A stretch of DNA of 64,000 nucleotides. It comes from Rhyzopertha dominica. Lineage: Eukaryota > Arthropoda > Insecta > Coleoptera > Bostrichidae. The translations under genes and the position numbers were made by a program. The notes under the pieces are model-generated. The model searched no databases, was not told where the DNA came from, and was given only the letters and a program-made list of their open reading frames with translations. Each line of letters starts with the position of its first letter. The stretch's first letter is position 1. Positions 48,850-60,809 of this stretch are shown one piece after another. The DNA is taken from contig QCXZ01000137.1 of assembly GCA_025024175.1 (NCBI GenBank), positions 8,246,001 to 8,310,000 of the forward strand, given 5' to 3'.

Positions 48850-50260
48850 ACATATCAATTTGCCCTCATACCTGCGGAATGGTGGTACTTAGACCAAATG
48901 TGAAATTAAAAAAAAAACAATATCTATTGGTTCAATTCAAAATAATAAGTTAGTGTCCCCTTCTGGTATAAAATGAACTCCGCCATCTCTGAAAATATTT
49001 TCATCTTATATAGCACTTAATTTATACAACTTTGATTCAAAACATTTTTATCTAGGTTCAACTATACCTTTATTATGTAGATGGATTTCCGTTTAGTGAC
49101 CCACCCTGTAAACTGAAAAAAAACCTGAAAATTCTTAAAATTTCTAGCTTCTTTTGGGTCTGGTATCCATCATGCACAGGTGCCATGCAGATTTATCAAT
49201 AACTTTCTGAATACAAGAAGATGCTCTTGTTGATGAAGTTGCTTCACAAGGTTCTTAATGATAAGTTTGTTTGTCCTTGGCTTTTAGCACAGCTGTATTT
49301 TCAGGTTCCCTTTTACATGCCTTTTGGATAGAATACGACTTTCTACTCAAAACCATGTAAACCAAGGCACTACGACGTAAACTCTATGATTTATTTATAA
49401 ATATTTTATGTCAATGTTATAATAGTCATACTTTTTATGCAGTTGCAAGAGTATTAGTATTTTTTGGTGTTATGCTATATTCAAATTATGCGAATAACTA
49501 TGAAATGTATGATGTACCGTTTGGAACAAATACATATATTGCGATTGGTGTTGTCTACCCAATTCGGTACATTCGAACCGTTACAATTAAAAAAACATCT
49601 CGATTCAACAAGTTTTCAAAAAAACCTACCAAACTCACCGCACCATTGCAAAACCGTGACTGTTTACTTTTGCCGGTACACACGTCACGCTGTTGGCCAT
49701 TACGTGTCGCATTTACATTGCAAATAATGCCAAGGCCAGATTTTACTATCCCGGTGGTATTTTCGTGCATCAAAAAAAAGTCGTGCCAAAAAACGAGTTG
49801 CATAACAGGGAGGAAGCCAGGTGCCCAAAATGCCGTAATCGGAGGACCAATTCAGGGTCATTCCTGACAACAAAGCAGCTGCAGTGGCCCGCATGGCCAA
49901 AACTGGTCAAGGCCAAGGCCACTGCAGAAAAAACCGCCGGTGCATCTGTCCCTGCGACGGCATGGCTCCTGCTGCACGTGAAATTAATGAAATTAAATTG
50001 CCTTTTTTTCTAAGTATTAAATTAGTGTGGTTATTCTGCGTGTATTGCTTTTGTTGTGCAAGATTAGACATTTATGGCTACTTTTTTGCAGCTTTTTCAA
50101 ATTAGCGATTTGTTTTGAAATTGTCACATAACTAAACATGTTTTTAAGAAATTTATATCAAGACTGAATTGGTATGACAAGTTATTTTATACACTGACAT
50201 AATAATGCTGTTTGACAACTGCTACCCCAACTAGCAACTTACAGCTTTATAATGGTCAGG
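48850..50260. other. Flank with a G+C-richer unassigned block at 49680-50000
   Basis: Overlapping frames occur in all three plus-strand phases between 49464 and 50105 and one on the minus strand (49555-49803). The block is Lys/Arg/Ala-rich in one phase. I recognise no family. It could be a decayed element or a processed pseudogene. Confidence 0.35.
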
Positions 50261-50269
50261 CAAACGTTT

Positions 50270-51420
50270 ACAAAATAATTTTTATAAAACAGTGGAACTC
50301 TTGTAAACATTGTCACAACGTTTATAGAATGCTTAAAGATGCAAAAAGGCGCATCTTTATAAAACACTTTAGTTATATACAGTATCCGATAATGCTTTTA
50401 GTAGGTGTTATAGAACAGTTTTGTAGATAATTACAGAGGTGGTATAAAAATTACTATACATCAGTTACAAAACGGTTTTATAGCAATTTATTATAAAACA
50501 GTTTTATAAATGTTACGACATTATCTATTATGCGACAACTATGTTGCATTCAGCATCTTCAAATGAATATTTCGGTATTTTAACTGATTTGGCGGAAAAT
50601 GATTTATTTCTTAACGATTGCAACCCATACCATACCATACCATCCCAACCGAGATATATACCGTACCAGATGACATAAAATATGCGTAGTATGGAAATGT
50701 AGTCACAGGAAACTACTACCAAACAAAATTTTCTGTGAAACATATGCATATATATGTACAAAATTTTTAAGCGCTTCAAAAATAATAAGTATTTCATCAA
50801 TTTAAAAGAAATATTTGCAAAATACAAAAAAATTTTTTAATCCCGTGGCGTTTTAAACCTATCTACACTGATTATAAACCGCATTTTATAATCATTTTTG
50901 TTAGAAACATAACTCTTGTACATTACTTTTTTGTAAAAAGATAATTTTTAGTGGGCTTTACGCAATGGCGGCCATATATGCGCTTATAATCATGATAATA
51001 ATATGGCTTCCTCTTTATAAAACACGATTATCACAGAAGAAATTGCTATATAACAAATTGTTTTTACATGTGTCAAATCAAGACTTAATATAATAGTTTT
51101 ATAGGTGTTCACAAGATGACGATTCAGTGTTGAATAACACATATTTAAAGCCTTTATAAAATAATTTGTCTCCACTGGGAAAATGTTCTATAAAAAGTTG
51201 TGTAAACCTTTATACAATGAGTATAAAACAGTGCTTAACACTGTTTTATAATTTTGCTGTGAAAACGTTCTTAACACTAAACTATATAACAATTTGGTGT
51301 ACTGAAGCTGAATACTCGTAGGAGAATACCTTATAAAATAAAATAGACGTCGAGGAACAATAATAAAACAACAATAACGCAAATATGCCTTGCTATTTGG
51401 AAATTATAAAATAATTTTGC
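50270..51420. repeat. Cluster of dispersed TTTATAA/TATAAAA motifs
   Basis: About 19 occurrences of a TATAAAA or TTTATA core in both orientations within 1.15 kb, often as CTTTATAAAAC or GTTTTATA. They are irregularly spaced (roughly 20 to 150 bp), so this is not a simple tandem repeat. No coding sequence explains it. Confidence 0.6.
50626..50645. repeat. Pentanucleotide microsatellite (ATACC)n
   Basis: Three consecutive CATAC units followed by an imperfect one; very short. Confidence 0.85.
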
Positions 51421-51778
51421 TTGTTGGGACTGGTTTCGGATATTCGGTATAGAATTGAGAGATCTCCAACAATGTGAAATGGGTAAATATATTTTACTTT
51501 TTAAGTATTTTCTAAGTTATACTACATTTGGCGGGTTAAACTTTTTTCTAACTTAAATTAGTATACTCTCAGCGCAGATCTTTCACCACTCTTTTAAGCG
51601 AATGTCTAATATTTGAATGTACTCGTCTTTTAAAAAACATCCTGGAATGTAAGCAAATGTATTTACTGAAAAATAAACATATACAGTATGTCTTCCGATT
51701 GAGGATAGACACATAAAGACAATATTATTGTCCTGATTCTGGTCTAAAGCTGTCGTCGTCTTTTGGAATTGCTTACTA

Positions 51779-51812
51779 ACGTTTCGTTAGCACGAGTGGC
51801 AAGATTCTTCAG
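51779..51812 (-). ncRNA. Degenerate hammerhead-like motif (Penelope type)
   Basis: On the minus strand: CTGAAGA, a 20-base stem-loop with imperfect pairing, then GAAACGT. The total is 34 bases, as in the motifs at 39.4 and 39.7 kb. Core letters CTGANGA and GAAA are kept, but stem II is weakened by mismatches. Probably the 3' end of an old Penelope-like element. Activity is unlikely. Confidence 0.45.
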
Positions 51813-51829
51813 ACGTCCTTTCAACTCCG

Positions 51830-52637
51830 ATGCCGGACGTAGACTGATTTTTGTGGAATCCATTGTTGCCCCGAAAACAAATTATTGTTTTCGAAAAAGC
51901 TAAAACTTTAGTGTAATGGGCTTTCGATAAAATCTTCAAAAAAGACCGAGAGCAGAGATTCCGCGGTAGTTGCAAATATCATGATTAGAGTTTCTCTTAT
52001 AAACTGGTATAACGACAGCCGTCTTCAGTGTCGTCGATTCCATGTTGAAAAGGCATATTTACAGGTTAATAACCTGTTTAAGGAGGAAACATGGGAAACT
52101 GTCAAACTTCTTAGTTGTTAGGTACATACTGCGTTTTACTGACTGTTTATTGTTAGCTATTAGATTATTAGAATTATCAACAAATTCAGCTACAGAGTTT
52201 ACAAAAAACATGTTAAATTCGTTAGCAGCAGCCTTCGAATCTCTGACAGTGTCTCCAAACTTGCTCATAAAGTATTCAAGATACGTATTATTTTTTGTGG
52301 AAGAATGTTCGATTTTAACTATTGACCAAGCAATTTTAGATTTATTATGACTCCCGAAGCAGTCTATTGTTATATGATTTTTTTGTAATAGCAATTAAAA
52401 ACGTAAGTAATGAGCTTTGAGGATTTTGTATCTTTCAAGAATAATATTATTGCTATACACTACACTACATGTCTCTCGAATTTCAGGTTTAAACCATTTA
52501 TCCAATTTACGACTGTTTTTTGTAGATGTCTTTAGCGGATAAACTTTGTTAAACGCATCGCAAAACAGACCATGAAACTTATTTTTATCCTCAGTAGTTT
52601 CCCCCCTTTGCACCTCAAGCCAATTTGTATATTTCAA
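51830..52637 (-). pseudogene. LINE ORF2 relic (linker to reverse transcriptase)
   Basis: Starting at 52637 the minus strand reads NKFHGLFCDAFNKVYPLKTS, then KLDKWFKPEIRE (52480-52590), the linker between endonuclease and reverse transcriptase. SHNKSKIAWSIVKIEHSS follows (52310-52350), then DTVRDSKAAANEFNMFFVNS (52190-52255). TLKTAVVIPVYKR and CNYRGIS lie at about 51985-52040 and GFHKNQST near 51850. This order is typical of CR1/Jockey-like LINE ORF2. Four breaks are visible. Similarity ends at about 51840, next to the hammerhead-like motif, so two elements may be joined there. Confidence 0.75.
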
Positions 52638-52644
52638 AATATTT

Positions 52645-55600
52645 CGAAAATTATTGGGATTTATTTTGCTATTGATATTTTAGTAAGTTGTAGCTGTTGG
52701 TGACACTTACATATGAAAAAAATTTGTTCACTCGATATTTAGTATCCCATCTAAAAACATAAATATAATTGTATTGCATCATTTCCTGGAAACAACGTAT
52801 AATAGATTTCTGTTTAGTGAGACTTTTGGTTGATCCTGCATAGATTCCAACATCAAAAGGGTACTAGCGTCTTCTTCATCGTACAGTTTCTTCTATTTTT
52901 TTAATTTTTAATACATCCAATTGTTAAAAACTTTTTTTCAGTTTTATGGCCTACATACTAGAAACGAATATTCGGAAATTTTCAACTGAACTTTTGAATA
53001 ACACTTCGATTACCCGTACCATAACATTGACCCAAATAAATTATCTGCTCCAAAGCCAACAATTTATAATTAATTATAGATTTGCTGATTTCCGAACAAA
53101 CAAAAAAGGTTTCTGCTTTGCAGTTCTGGGCAAAATCAATGTTATGAATTTTCCTGCCCTTTTAAACTCAGTCCGTGGGCATAGTACAGCAAACTTTATA
53201 TATTTGTTAATCGCTGTACTTGTTAGATGTGATGACGCAATATTATCATATTTGCTCTGACTTTTTCTAAATAAAATGGTATATACATATGTATGTATTG
53301 CTCATTCTTACAAAAATATTCTTCCCGCATTTACTGATGTAAAAGTATAGTTTATAAAAAAGTAATCTTTTAGGTTTGTTTAAGGTTCTAACTGCTGTGT
53401 TGTACACACTACGAGTATAACAATTTAAAATCCAGTTTTTGATGTTCATTTGAAATTGCTAGTATTTTAATTAGATCATCATTTTTTAAATCTTAGGTTC
53501 AATCAATTGTGGGATGCTTATTGCATAATCGAGTACACGAAATTGTTGTTTTCTATTTGCTTGGACCGCTGCATCCAACAAAAGAAAGTTTTCAATTTTG
53601 TTTCTTTTTTTAGTTTTCGAAAACCATTTTTCACTAACTGTTTAATTCCTTCATCTGTTTTTGTTCATTATTACATTGTTCATACAAGCCCTTATGGCAT
53701 TTTTTTGACCAAGCGCAAAAGTGTTGCGCTTACGGTAGAATGAGTAATAAACATGAACGGTACCCGGTGGACAAATTAGTTTTGCAATGAATTTTATAAC
53801 AGTTCGTTGCTCTGGCGAATTAACTGCGCAGTAATTTCGCGATTGTCTCTCAAGGTCGATTTATTTAAGCGGGTCTACTGAAATTTTCGGATGAGGATTG
53901 GCGATTATGCTGACAGCGTTGCCAGGCTCACCAAGTTTGCATTAAGTGAAGTAAGCAGGAAAAAAGAAAAAAAAAATAACAATTTTCTGAACACACATTC
54001 TGGCCAGCGTTTAGACCATCATTAAAATCGCCGTTTATGACGTATTTCAACAGCATACTTATATATCTACTACTCGGTAGTTTCAAATCTGCACTATCTG
54101 GAATACATTTATACTTATCTAATATTGCATTTATCAGCTGTCACTCTAATTCATTAAGTCAAGAAAAGCCATGAGTTTTACGTAATCTGCGTTTCGGCGG
54201 CAAGTAAAGTGTTATGATAAAAACTATTAAAAATGAGTTAGGTGAGGAAGAGAAGCAGTAAGAAGTTTAAAATTGAATTTACTCCCTGACAAGCCTCGCA
54301 AAGTTTACCATCAAGCTTTATGTTGAGGATTTTCAGCGTCAGCTTAAGTTTTGCTGATGAAAATCCATGGTACATTCTGCAAATGGTGGTATTTGTGAAC
54401 CCGTCTTATCTTTGATGGTACTGTTCAAGAAATTCACTAAAGTATCTCTAAGAACCATTTACATGCAACAATTCCAGAAAATGTTCGTAAAACGGATTAG
54501 CAGATTTTGTGAGGTGGTTGTAAGAAACTTGCTAAACGCGTTTCGAAGTTAGATCGGTATTTACCCCCTTAGATATGTTCTCTGGAGATATACCAAGGAA
54601 TTGGAATGATGTTTGACTGCCAACAATTGGTGTATAATACTTATTCTGAAGGACACCACATTAAATAACTCTTAGTATAGGTTTTGCGGGGACTTTATTG
54701 TTCTTATAATCTTCTTTGACTAGTTATGTTTTACAGTGCCTAAGATGTGCAAAATTACATTCATTTTGCAACAATGGTATATTCATTTTTATGGTAAAGC
54801 AGGCACAGACATACCTTGCATCTGTGGTTTCCAGTGATTTTTGATCATAAAGTAGATACTGTCATTTCACAAAGAGTTGCTCAGCCTGCAATAATTGCGC
54901 CTTTCAATTTTTTTATAACGCAAAGTAATGACCTGCTGCCTCTTGCATATCAGTACTAAAATGTTGAGCTTTATACCCTAGCTATTCTATTTATGAATTA
55001 GTGTACGTCTTAACATGCATCCATTGATTCTAACTCTTTGCTTTGTGGGTAATAGAATTTTCTGCATTGCACGAGAGACGAGCTGCAATGAGAATAAGTA
55101 TGAAGTAAGATTAAGTAGCACAACCGGCAACGCTGCTAATCAACTTACCGCTGCGACCAACACAAAAATAGTACCTACACACGTTTATGTTTACACATTC
55201 ACTAATCAGATTTACCGATGGTATCAACCGAATGACTCATGCGCTAATTAGACAAAATGAAGCTGCAATTTTACACTCCAATGATACTACGCCAAAACTA
55301 GGCGTACTACAAACGTGTGTTCCGCATTAGCATACGTTATTTCGGCGGAATAGGCCTGTAATTACCACGTGTGTGTTTCGCGCACAAAAAAAATTGCAAC
55401 CGAATCTGTAATTTAATATGACCTAGAACAATCCTTTTTTTACGATGCGGCGGCTTCGGTCTTTGAATGCCGCATCCTATATACGGCTTCTTTCCTGGTT
55501 CTAATGCCTAAATGGGGGCATCTGCTTCCTGTGCGAAATATCAAGGACGGAGTGCATTTATCACGCCACGTTAATCAGGCAGATGCATTGTAATGGCCGA

Positions 55601-57815
55601 AAATTATATTAAAAATCCTTAGACAAAAGCAGCTGCCTTGCAATTTAAAATTCGACGGTGTAAATCCATCACGGCTAATTATTTGCAGCGGACTGTTACC
55701 AAGAATTCGTTAATTAAACATGTAAATGGGTTCGTGTCTTGTCAATTTTTATCGCAACTGAAAAATTGCTGCTAATGAGCAAGATGCAGTATCTAACATT
55801 TTCAATCTTCTATTATACGAGTATATAAATGGGCAAAAAATCCCGGTATCCCTGGCCACTCTCACTTTTCATTTTTGAGAAAAATGGTAGAAATTATTTT
55901 TCTTGAAAAATTTAATCTTTATCCGAAGGTACTTGCGGAATTAAATCAACTTTCATACAAAGGTGGGGTCGCAATTCAAATGCTAGTCTGACATTGTTTA
56001 GGATATCTGTGCTCAATGCTGGCACCCAGACACAATTCTTTGATTTAATTTTCCAAAGGGTGCTGGCTACGCATCAAAAATCTTCGACTTTGAGGGAACT
56101 CAAAGGAAAAAATCTAGACATGTATGAGGTCCTTTCCGTCCAACCAAATGCTATTCAAAACGAATTGCCCCGTTCTGTCCAAAAACTAGTTCATTTTATC
56201 CTACTTTCCATGTTGTTTTGAAGTTTCAATGGTATGATATGTGTCTAGCATATGGAGAGAAAGTTTAGAGTCAAATTTTCCTCAGAGAGGAACATGGTTA
56301 AGTGATCATCTAATAATGCGAATTGTCTAGGCAATTCGTACTGATTTATGTTTCCCATTCTGAAATTTTCCATAAGTTCCAAGATGTATAAGTTTATCCG
56401 AAAGCAATTCATTGTAGCTTCGAGTAGCAGAACTGATGCAGTCGACATTGGACTATAAAGTAGATGCTATTATTTAGAATATATGAGTGTGAAAACGATT
56501 TTATCGGTTTAGTTTGACTCATTTCTTTCAAATGAAATCGTAGTGGCTCAATCAAGTACTAAATTAGTAAGACCTAAGCAGGTTGAAGAAATTACATTTC
56601 TAACTGTGATACAACCCTGTCTCGGCCCTTAGTAGGAAGTTGAGGCTCATCTATTAACTCAATATTGCACTCATTGAACTTGTGATATTCATTTGATCAA
56701 TAAGGAATACTGTTTAAATCAAATAAAAGCTAACTAACAACACCATAATTTATATAGTGTGTGTAACGAACGGTATATAACTGTCTTACTTCTGTATTGG
56801 GTAGGTCCATCTTATGGAGAAGGTGATACAGTAAATTAAAGAAAGCAGCAATTGTGCACTCCCCAGGCAATACATTAAAAAATTAACAAGTAAGGAAGGA
56901 GAAGACCTCCATTCTCAACAGCCCAAGCCTTCATTACAGAAAACTATCGAAGAAAGTGTTACACTACTGTTTAGACAGGAAACTCATGCCTACCTCAAAA
57001 TATTGCAAAATTTAAAAATTGAAAACCCGCAGTCAAAAGGACATGAAAACCCCGAAAATTCTGAAAAGTAAAAAAAACTTACCAAAATACAAAATTTTTG
57101 CCATGGCATAGCCCGTAATTTTTTTAACTTCAAGATACAATTATTTAAAAAATTGTCGAAAAATTTACAACTAAAAAGAAATCAATGAGAAGTAAAATGC
57201 CAGCAATCGTGGAAATTCACGTTAAAAACAATGTTGCAAAATCACCTAACCAAAGACAATGGGATTTAAAGCAAGTAAAATAAAGGATTATCAAATCCAA
57301 TTTGGTCATTTAACAAATTAGTAGCAGAGGTCGATTAAGCTTTAAGTATTTCAATAATTTCAAGGTGATTCAATACAACCCTTTGGGCAAAAAATGAAAA
57401 ATTTCAAAAGAGCGAAGGCTCTCAAAGAGATGATTTAGAATTTAAAACGTGATCACTGGAAGTAGAACGCGTGGGGGTTTATAAAAGTTGTATTTATTTT
57501 GTTTCATATGTTCGTTAAATCTCAAGATCTGCCGATTTGCGTCCAAACTATATTTTAATACATTTGAGTTTTAACAATAATATTTCTAATAATGTTATAT
57601 CTTATGCTGTCAAATTCTGGATACGTGAAGAATACTATCAATTGTAATTTAAAAATTGTTCATTCATACCTTATAAATTGCCTACACTGATCAGAAATGA
57701 AAGATGAAAAGATAAAATATCACAAATTAAATAAAAAACTAAATCACTTAAAATATACCTTAATAAGAACCTCCCCTTTTTCAACTCAGTTCTACAGAAT
57801 GCTTGTTTTAGATAC
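52645..57815. other. Flank without recognised genes; CpG-richer island at 55000-55840
   Basis: Largely A+T-rich with many short frames. 55015-55840 is richer in G+C and CpG and looks unique (GCGGCGGCTTCGG, CACCACGTG-like and GTAATTACC motifs); candidate regulatory DNA. Short frames at 52946, 53507, 54367, 55994 and 56245 resemble nothing I know. Confidence 0.4.
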
Positions 57816-57820
57816 ACCTA

Positions 57821-58792
57821 CAGGGTGATTTTTTGAAAACTTCACACCTTAAATAACTTTAAATACATGAAAAATTTAAAATTTTGCAAAAACAGATAAA
57901 CTTTTGTTTGCAGGGGGACAACTTTTGAGATATGTTTTTAATGGATAGCGCTTACCCTCTTAGCGGGGTAGATACCCCTTCAAAAATTTTAAATGGAACT
58001 ACCCATCTTACGATACATCATTTAAAAGCTTATTACACAAGGAGTCTTGCCATGTAATTAGTTTTACTATTTTTTACCCATTGACGGGGTAGTGGGTCAA
58101 AAAGTGCATTGTAGCAAGTGGCTTATAAAATGGAGTATTTTGGACTTTTTTTTTAATTTATTGTCTTGCAGTTACAATAAAAATTGTCCTTACTTAAGCC
58201 TAAAAAAACTTGTTAAAAATAATTGTTACACCTAAGNAAAATGCCAAAAATACTTAAAATTTTCTATTGTAAGGNTTGAATTTCTATGGTTTTGTTCACA
58301 CTGTTTTTGGAGTTACAAATAAATAATTTTTCTTTTTCGTGGACATGGACTTTCTAAAAAATTANATGATAAATACTTTAATGATAATAATAATAAAATT
58401 TTCAGTATTCTGGGAATTTTTTTAAGTGTCATATTTTTTACAAGTTGTTTGTTTAAATTTTGGGTTCTCGTAAGGACAAATTTTATTTATGCTCTAAAAC
58501 AAAATACATTTTGTTGAAAAGAGTCCAAAATATTCAATTTAATAAGCAACCTGTTTCGTAGGCACTATTAATCTATTACCCCGTCAATAAGTTAAACGTG
58601 GTAAAACTAATTACATGGCCAGACCCTTTGTGAAATAAGCTTTCAAATGATGTATCACAAGATGGATAGTTCCATTTAAAATTTTTAAAGGGGTGTCAAA
58701 CAAAAACAAAAGTTTACCTGTTTTTGCAAATTTTTAAATTTTTGCTATATTTAAAGTTATTTAAGGTGTGAAGTTTTCAAAAAATCACCCTG
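57821..58792. mobile_element. Large fold-back (long-TIR) element with TA flanks
   Basis: Left end CAGGGTGATTTTTTGAAAAC and its perfect inverse on the right (GTTTTCAAAAAATCACCCTG), flanked by TA (57819-57820; 58793-58794). Pairing continues inward for about 280 bp on each side with interruptions (AAGTTATTTAAGGTGTG, GATGTATC, AACTAATTACATGGC, TTGACGGGGTA). The central part has no coding capacity and contains several ambiguous bases. It is a non-autonomous Tc1/mariner-type element by its TA target and CAGGGTG start. Confidence 0.9.
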
Positions 58793-59060
58793 TATATCTC
58801 TCTCTGCGTCTTGCAAGGAATTAAATGGATGTCCATTAAAGTTTGCTATAACTGTTAGTTCTGTATCTACATCATCTGCTACGGGTTTGGTTCTTGTTGT
58901 TTCCGGTGAAAACAATTCAAAATTAATGCAACTCTTCAACTCCCTTCTTTAATAATATCTTTAGTTGATCTTGGGCGATTTAGATATTTTTCTGCATAAA
59001 CTCGTTCGACTATTGTATCAAATCCACCATATCTGATAATTATATGAACTTCAAATTTTA
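58793..59060 (-). pseudogene. DUF4817-type transposase N-terminal relic
   Basis: The minus strand reads IIRYGGFDTIVERVYAEKYL, then NRPRSTKDIIKE (58950-59042), fitting the GxxxNAxxAxRLYxERFPNRRxPxxxTF pattern of this transposase family. After a stop, a second frame gives TELTVIANFNGHPFNSLQDA, then ERDI (58800-58880), the usual next helix-turn-helix (xxVLxxVxxxPxxSxRxxxR). The sequence breaks exactly at the end of the fold-back element. The continuation was not found on its far side. Confidence 0.55.
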
Positions 59061-59064
59061 GTTT

Positions 59065-59810
59065 GTTAGTAACAAATAACTATATAACAGCACAGAATCT
59101 CTCTGCTATCACTCTACCATAAAAACAGCTAATAACGCCCGCTTAATGTTTTGCAAAGTGTTTTAACCCATAAGAATAATATAAAATCGCAAGTAATTCC
59201 TAAACTTTCAAGAATAGACCCCAACATACCTTATTAAAAACGAAAGATCACTAAGTTATCCGGGATAGAAATTCTTTAAACTGAGTACTCCAAAATTAGG
59301 TAATATTGCAAAAAAAGTAGGATGATTTTGGTTTGTAACGTAGAAAATTACATGGAGAATTTAATTTTTCGAACCGCATCTTTCTAGGTTGTCTTGTTTT
59401 GAAGATACTATTTTTTTCTAGCACGCCGTAAATGTGAAAATTTCCAAAAATTTATTTCAAATAATTACAAAATAGTAAACCTGAGACCACGTCATATTAA
59501 CAAAGTGACAATGAAATTCGACGAGGATTCTAAAAATGTCTTTATATAAAGGGTATTCCGTTTAAATCAACTTCTAGTATAAGCGGAAGTGGACAAAATT
59601 CTGACAATATTTTAAATGAAATGAGCTCAGCATGAAACTACAACCTACAAATTTTCAGAAAATTGCATTAATTGGGTATTTGCCATGTATTTATATTTTA
59701 TTAAATTGCATATTAATAGGTAGCATCTAATCCACAAAACAGCTGTGACAGCTTATAAATTCGAAAAAATGGATTATAAGGTGTATTTTTAATACTAAAA
59801 GTGTGAATAT
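59065..59810. other. A+T-rich spacer
   Basis: No gene or repeat recognised. Confidence 0.5.
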
Positions 59811-59967
59811 TTAAAGGGACCACCAAAACGCGAACATACTGGCCGTGACGTCAGGTGTCTTGTAAATGGCCGCTTGTTTACATCTGGGGTCAGGGCATCA
59901 CGCGTCAGCCTCAGCCAGTCAATTTAACAGTTTGTTGTTTACGTTCATTTTGTGACACTTATGAATT

Positions 59968-60063
59968 ATGACTTCTGAAGGCATGTTCATTGTTATGGAA
60001 TTCGTGTACAGCGACGAGCGGTTCAACGCGGCGGAGATGAGGAACGTAAAAGTAACAGCATAA
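59968..60063 (+). pseudogene. Exon 1 of SWIM-type element gene, copy 2
   Basis: Reads MTSEGMFIVMEFVYSDERFN, then AAEMRNVKV. It aligns residue by residue with exon 1 of copy 1 (FIVTEF.KSDPRFNAAE..GAK). The sequence GCATAAGTG at the end looks like a splice donor (GCA then GTAAGT) that lost its G, so the frame hits a stop at 60061. No second exon is found before the THAP exons. Markedly G+C-rich compared with its flanks. Confidence 0.6.
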
Positions 60064-60224
60064 GTGAACTTTTTATCAAATTAACGTAGCATTGATAATT
60101 TGATCACGGTGGGTTGTTGGAAATATACTGTCTGTAAACATACAAATGTAAGAATCAAAAATGTACCCTAAACTTGACATTTATTTTAGAGGTCAGAATA
60201 AATATAAATTGCCATTTGTTTTCG

Positions 60225-60348
60225 GGGCTGTTGCGGCTCGTTTCCGGTCTGGCTAACAGTCGAATATATGGGGAACAACGTCGTTCTTTATTATAACATT
60301 TCCCTTTATCAACTTAAAACACCTATAATTTTTCATATCCTCTTCAAG
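60225..60348 (-). pseudogene. THAP-protein exon 2, copy 2
   Basis: After the acceptor TTTTGTTATAG (ending at 60349), the minus strand reads LEEDMKNYRCFKLIKGNVII, then KNDVVPHIFDC, a stop, and PDRKRAATA. This continues the THAP family in its usual order (LEEDMxNYxxYKxMGGxxxxKxxVVPHIFDCQPDRKR). The stop replaces Gln, a one-base change. The exon ends near 60225, where the deletion that removed the rest of the transposase probably lies. Confidence 0.75.
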
Positions 60349-60411
60349 CTATAACAAAATGGAAACTGAATGGTAAACACTTGTAACCCCAAAAAGAATA
60401 ATAAAACTTAC

Positions 60412-60604
60412 AGTATGAATTAAGATGATCTTCACAACAGAAAAACAAACTTTACGATTTCGGCATATCACGTCTAGGGGCCTTAAACAACTTCTTCATA
60501 CATTGATAATCTCGAGGAACGGTTACAAAAATTTTGTTAGCTGTACTGACTGAACTACTTTTATAACTATGTACAAAACAACACTTGTTTTGTTTTCCAT
60601 ACAT
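60412..60604 (-). pseudogene. THAP-domain exon 1, copy 2
   Basis: From ATG at 60604: MYGKQNKCCFVHSYKSSS, then ANKIFVTVPRDYQCMKKLFK and APRRDMPKS, a stop, SLFFCCEDHLN, then an exact GTAAGT (60411-60406). The C2CH THAP pattern is nearly complete: CCFV, the F-V-x-V-P motif, and CCEDH at the end. The second Cys is replaced by Tyr and the conserved Trp by Leu, so the zinc finger is damaged as well as interrupted by the stop. Confidence 0.8.
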
Positions 60605-60809
60605 AATAGATGCTTGTGAAACTACACAAATCACTTTTTGGTGCGACCTCTTACAACGTCCTTTCAATAAACACCACACAAAAGCTTTTTCAATAAAGAA
60701 TGATACTACACCATTAAACAGCATACTCCTCGGTAATGTTTACATGACACTTGACGTCACTAGTTGAATAACCTTGGATAGAAGCGTTTTGGCGGTGACT
60801 CCTAAGATT

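Larger units (their letters stand above)
59815..60803. mobile_element. Internally deleted THAP/SWIM two-gene DNA transposon, copy 2
   Basis: Left terminus AGGGACCACCAAAACGCG, then GTGACGTCAGGTGTC and TGTAAA. Right terminus, read inverted: AGGAGTCACCGCCAAAACGC, then GTGACGTCAAGTGTC and TGTAAAC. A TTAA precedes the left end, but the right flank reads TTAG when inverted, so a TTAA target duplication is possible but not proven. Inside are exon 1 of the plus-strand SWIM-type gene (59968-60060) and two exons of a THAP protein on the minus strand (60225-60604). About 1 kb; architecture identical to copy 1 near 14 kb, though the sequence is diverged. Confidence 0.8.
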
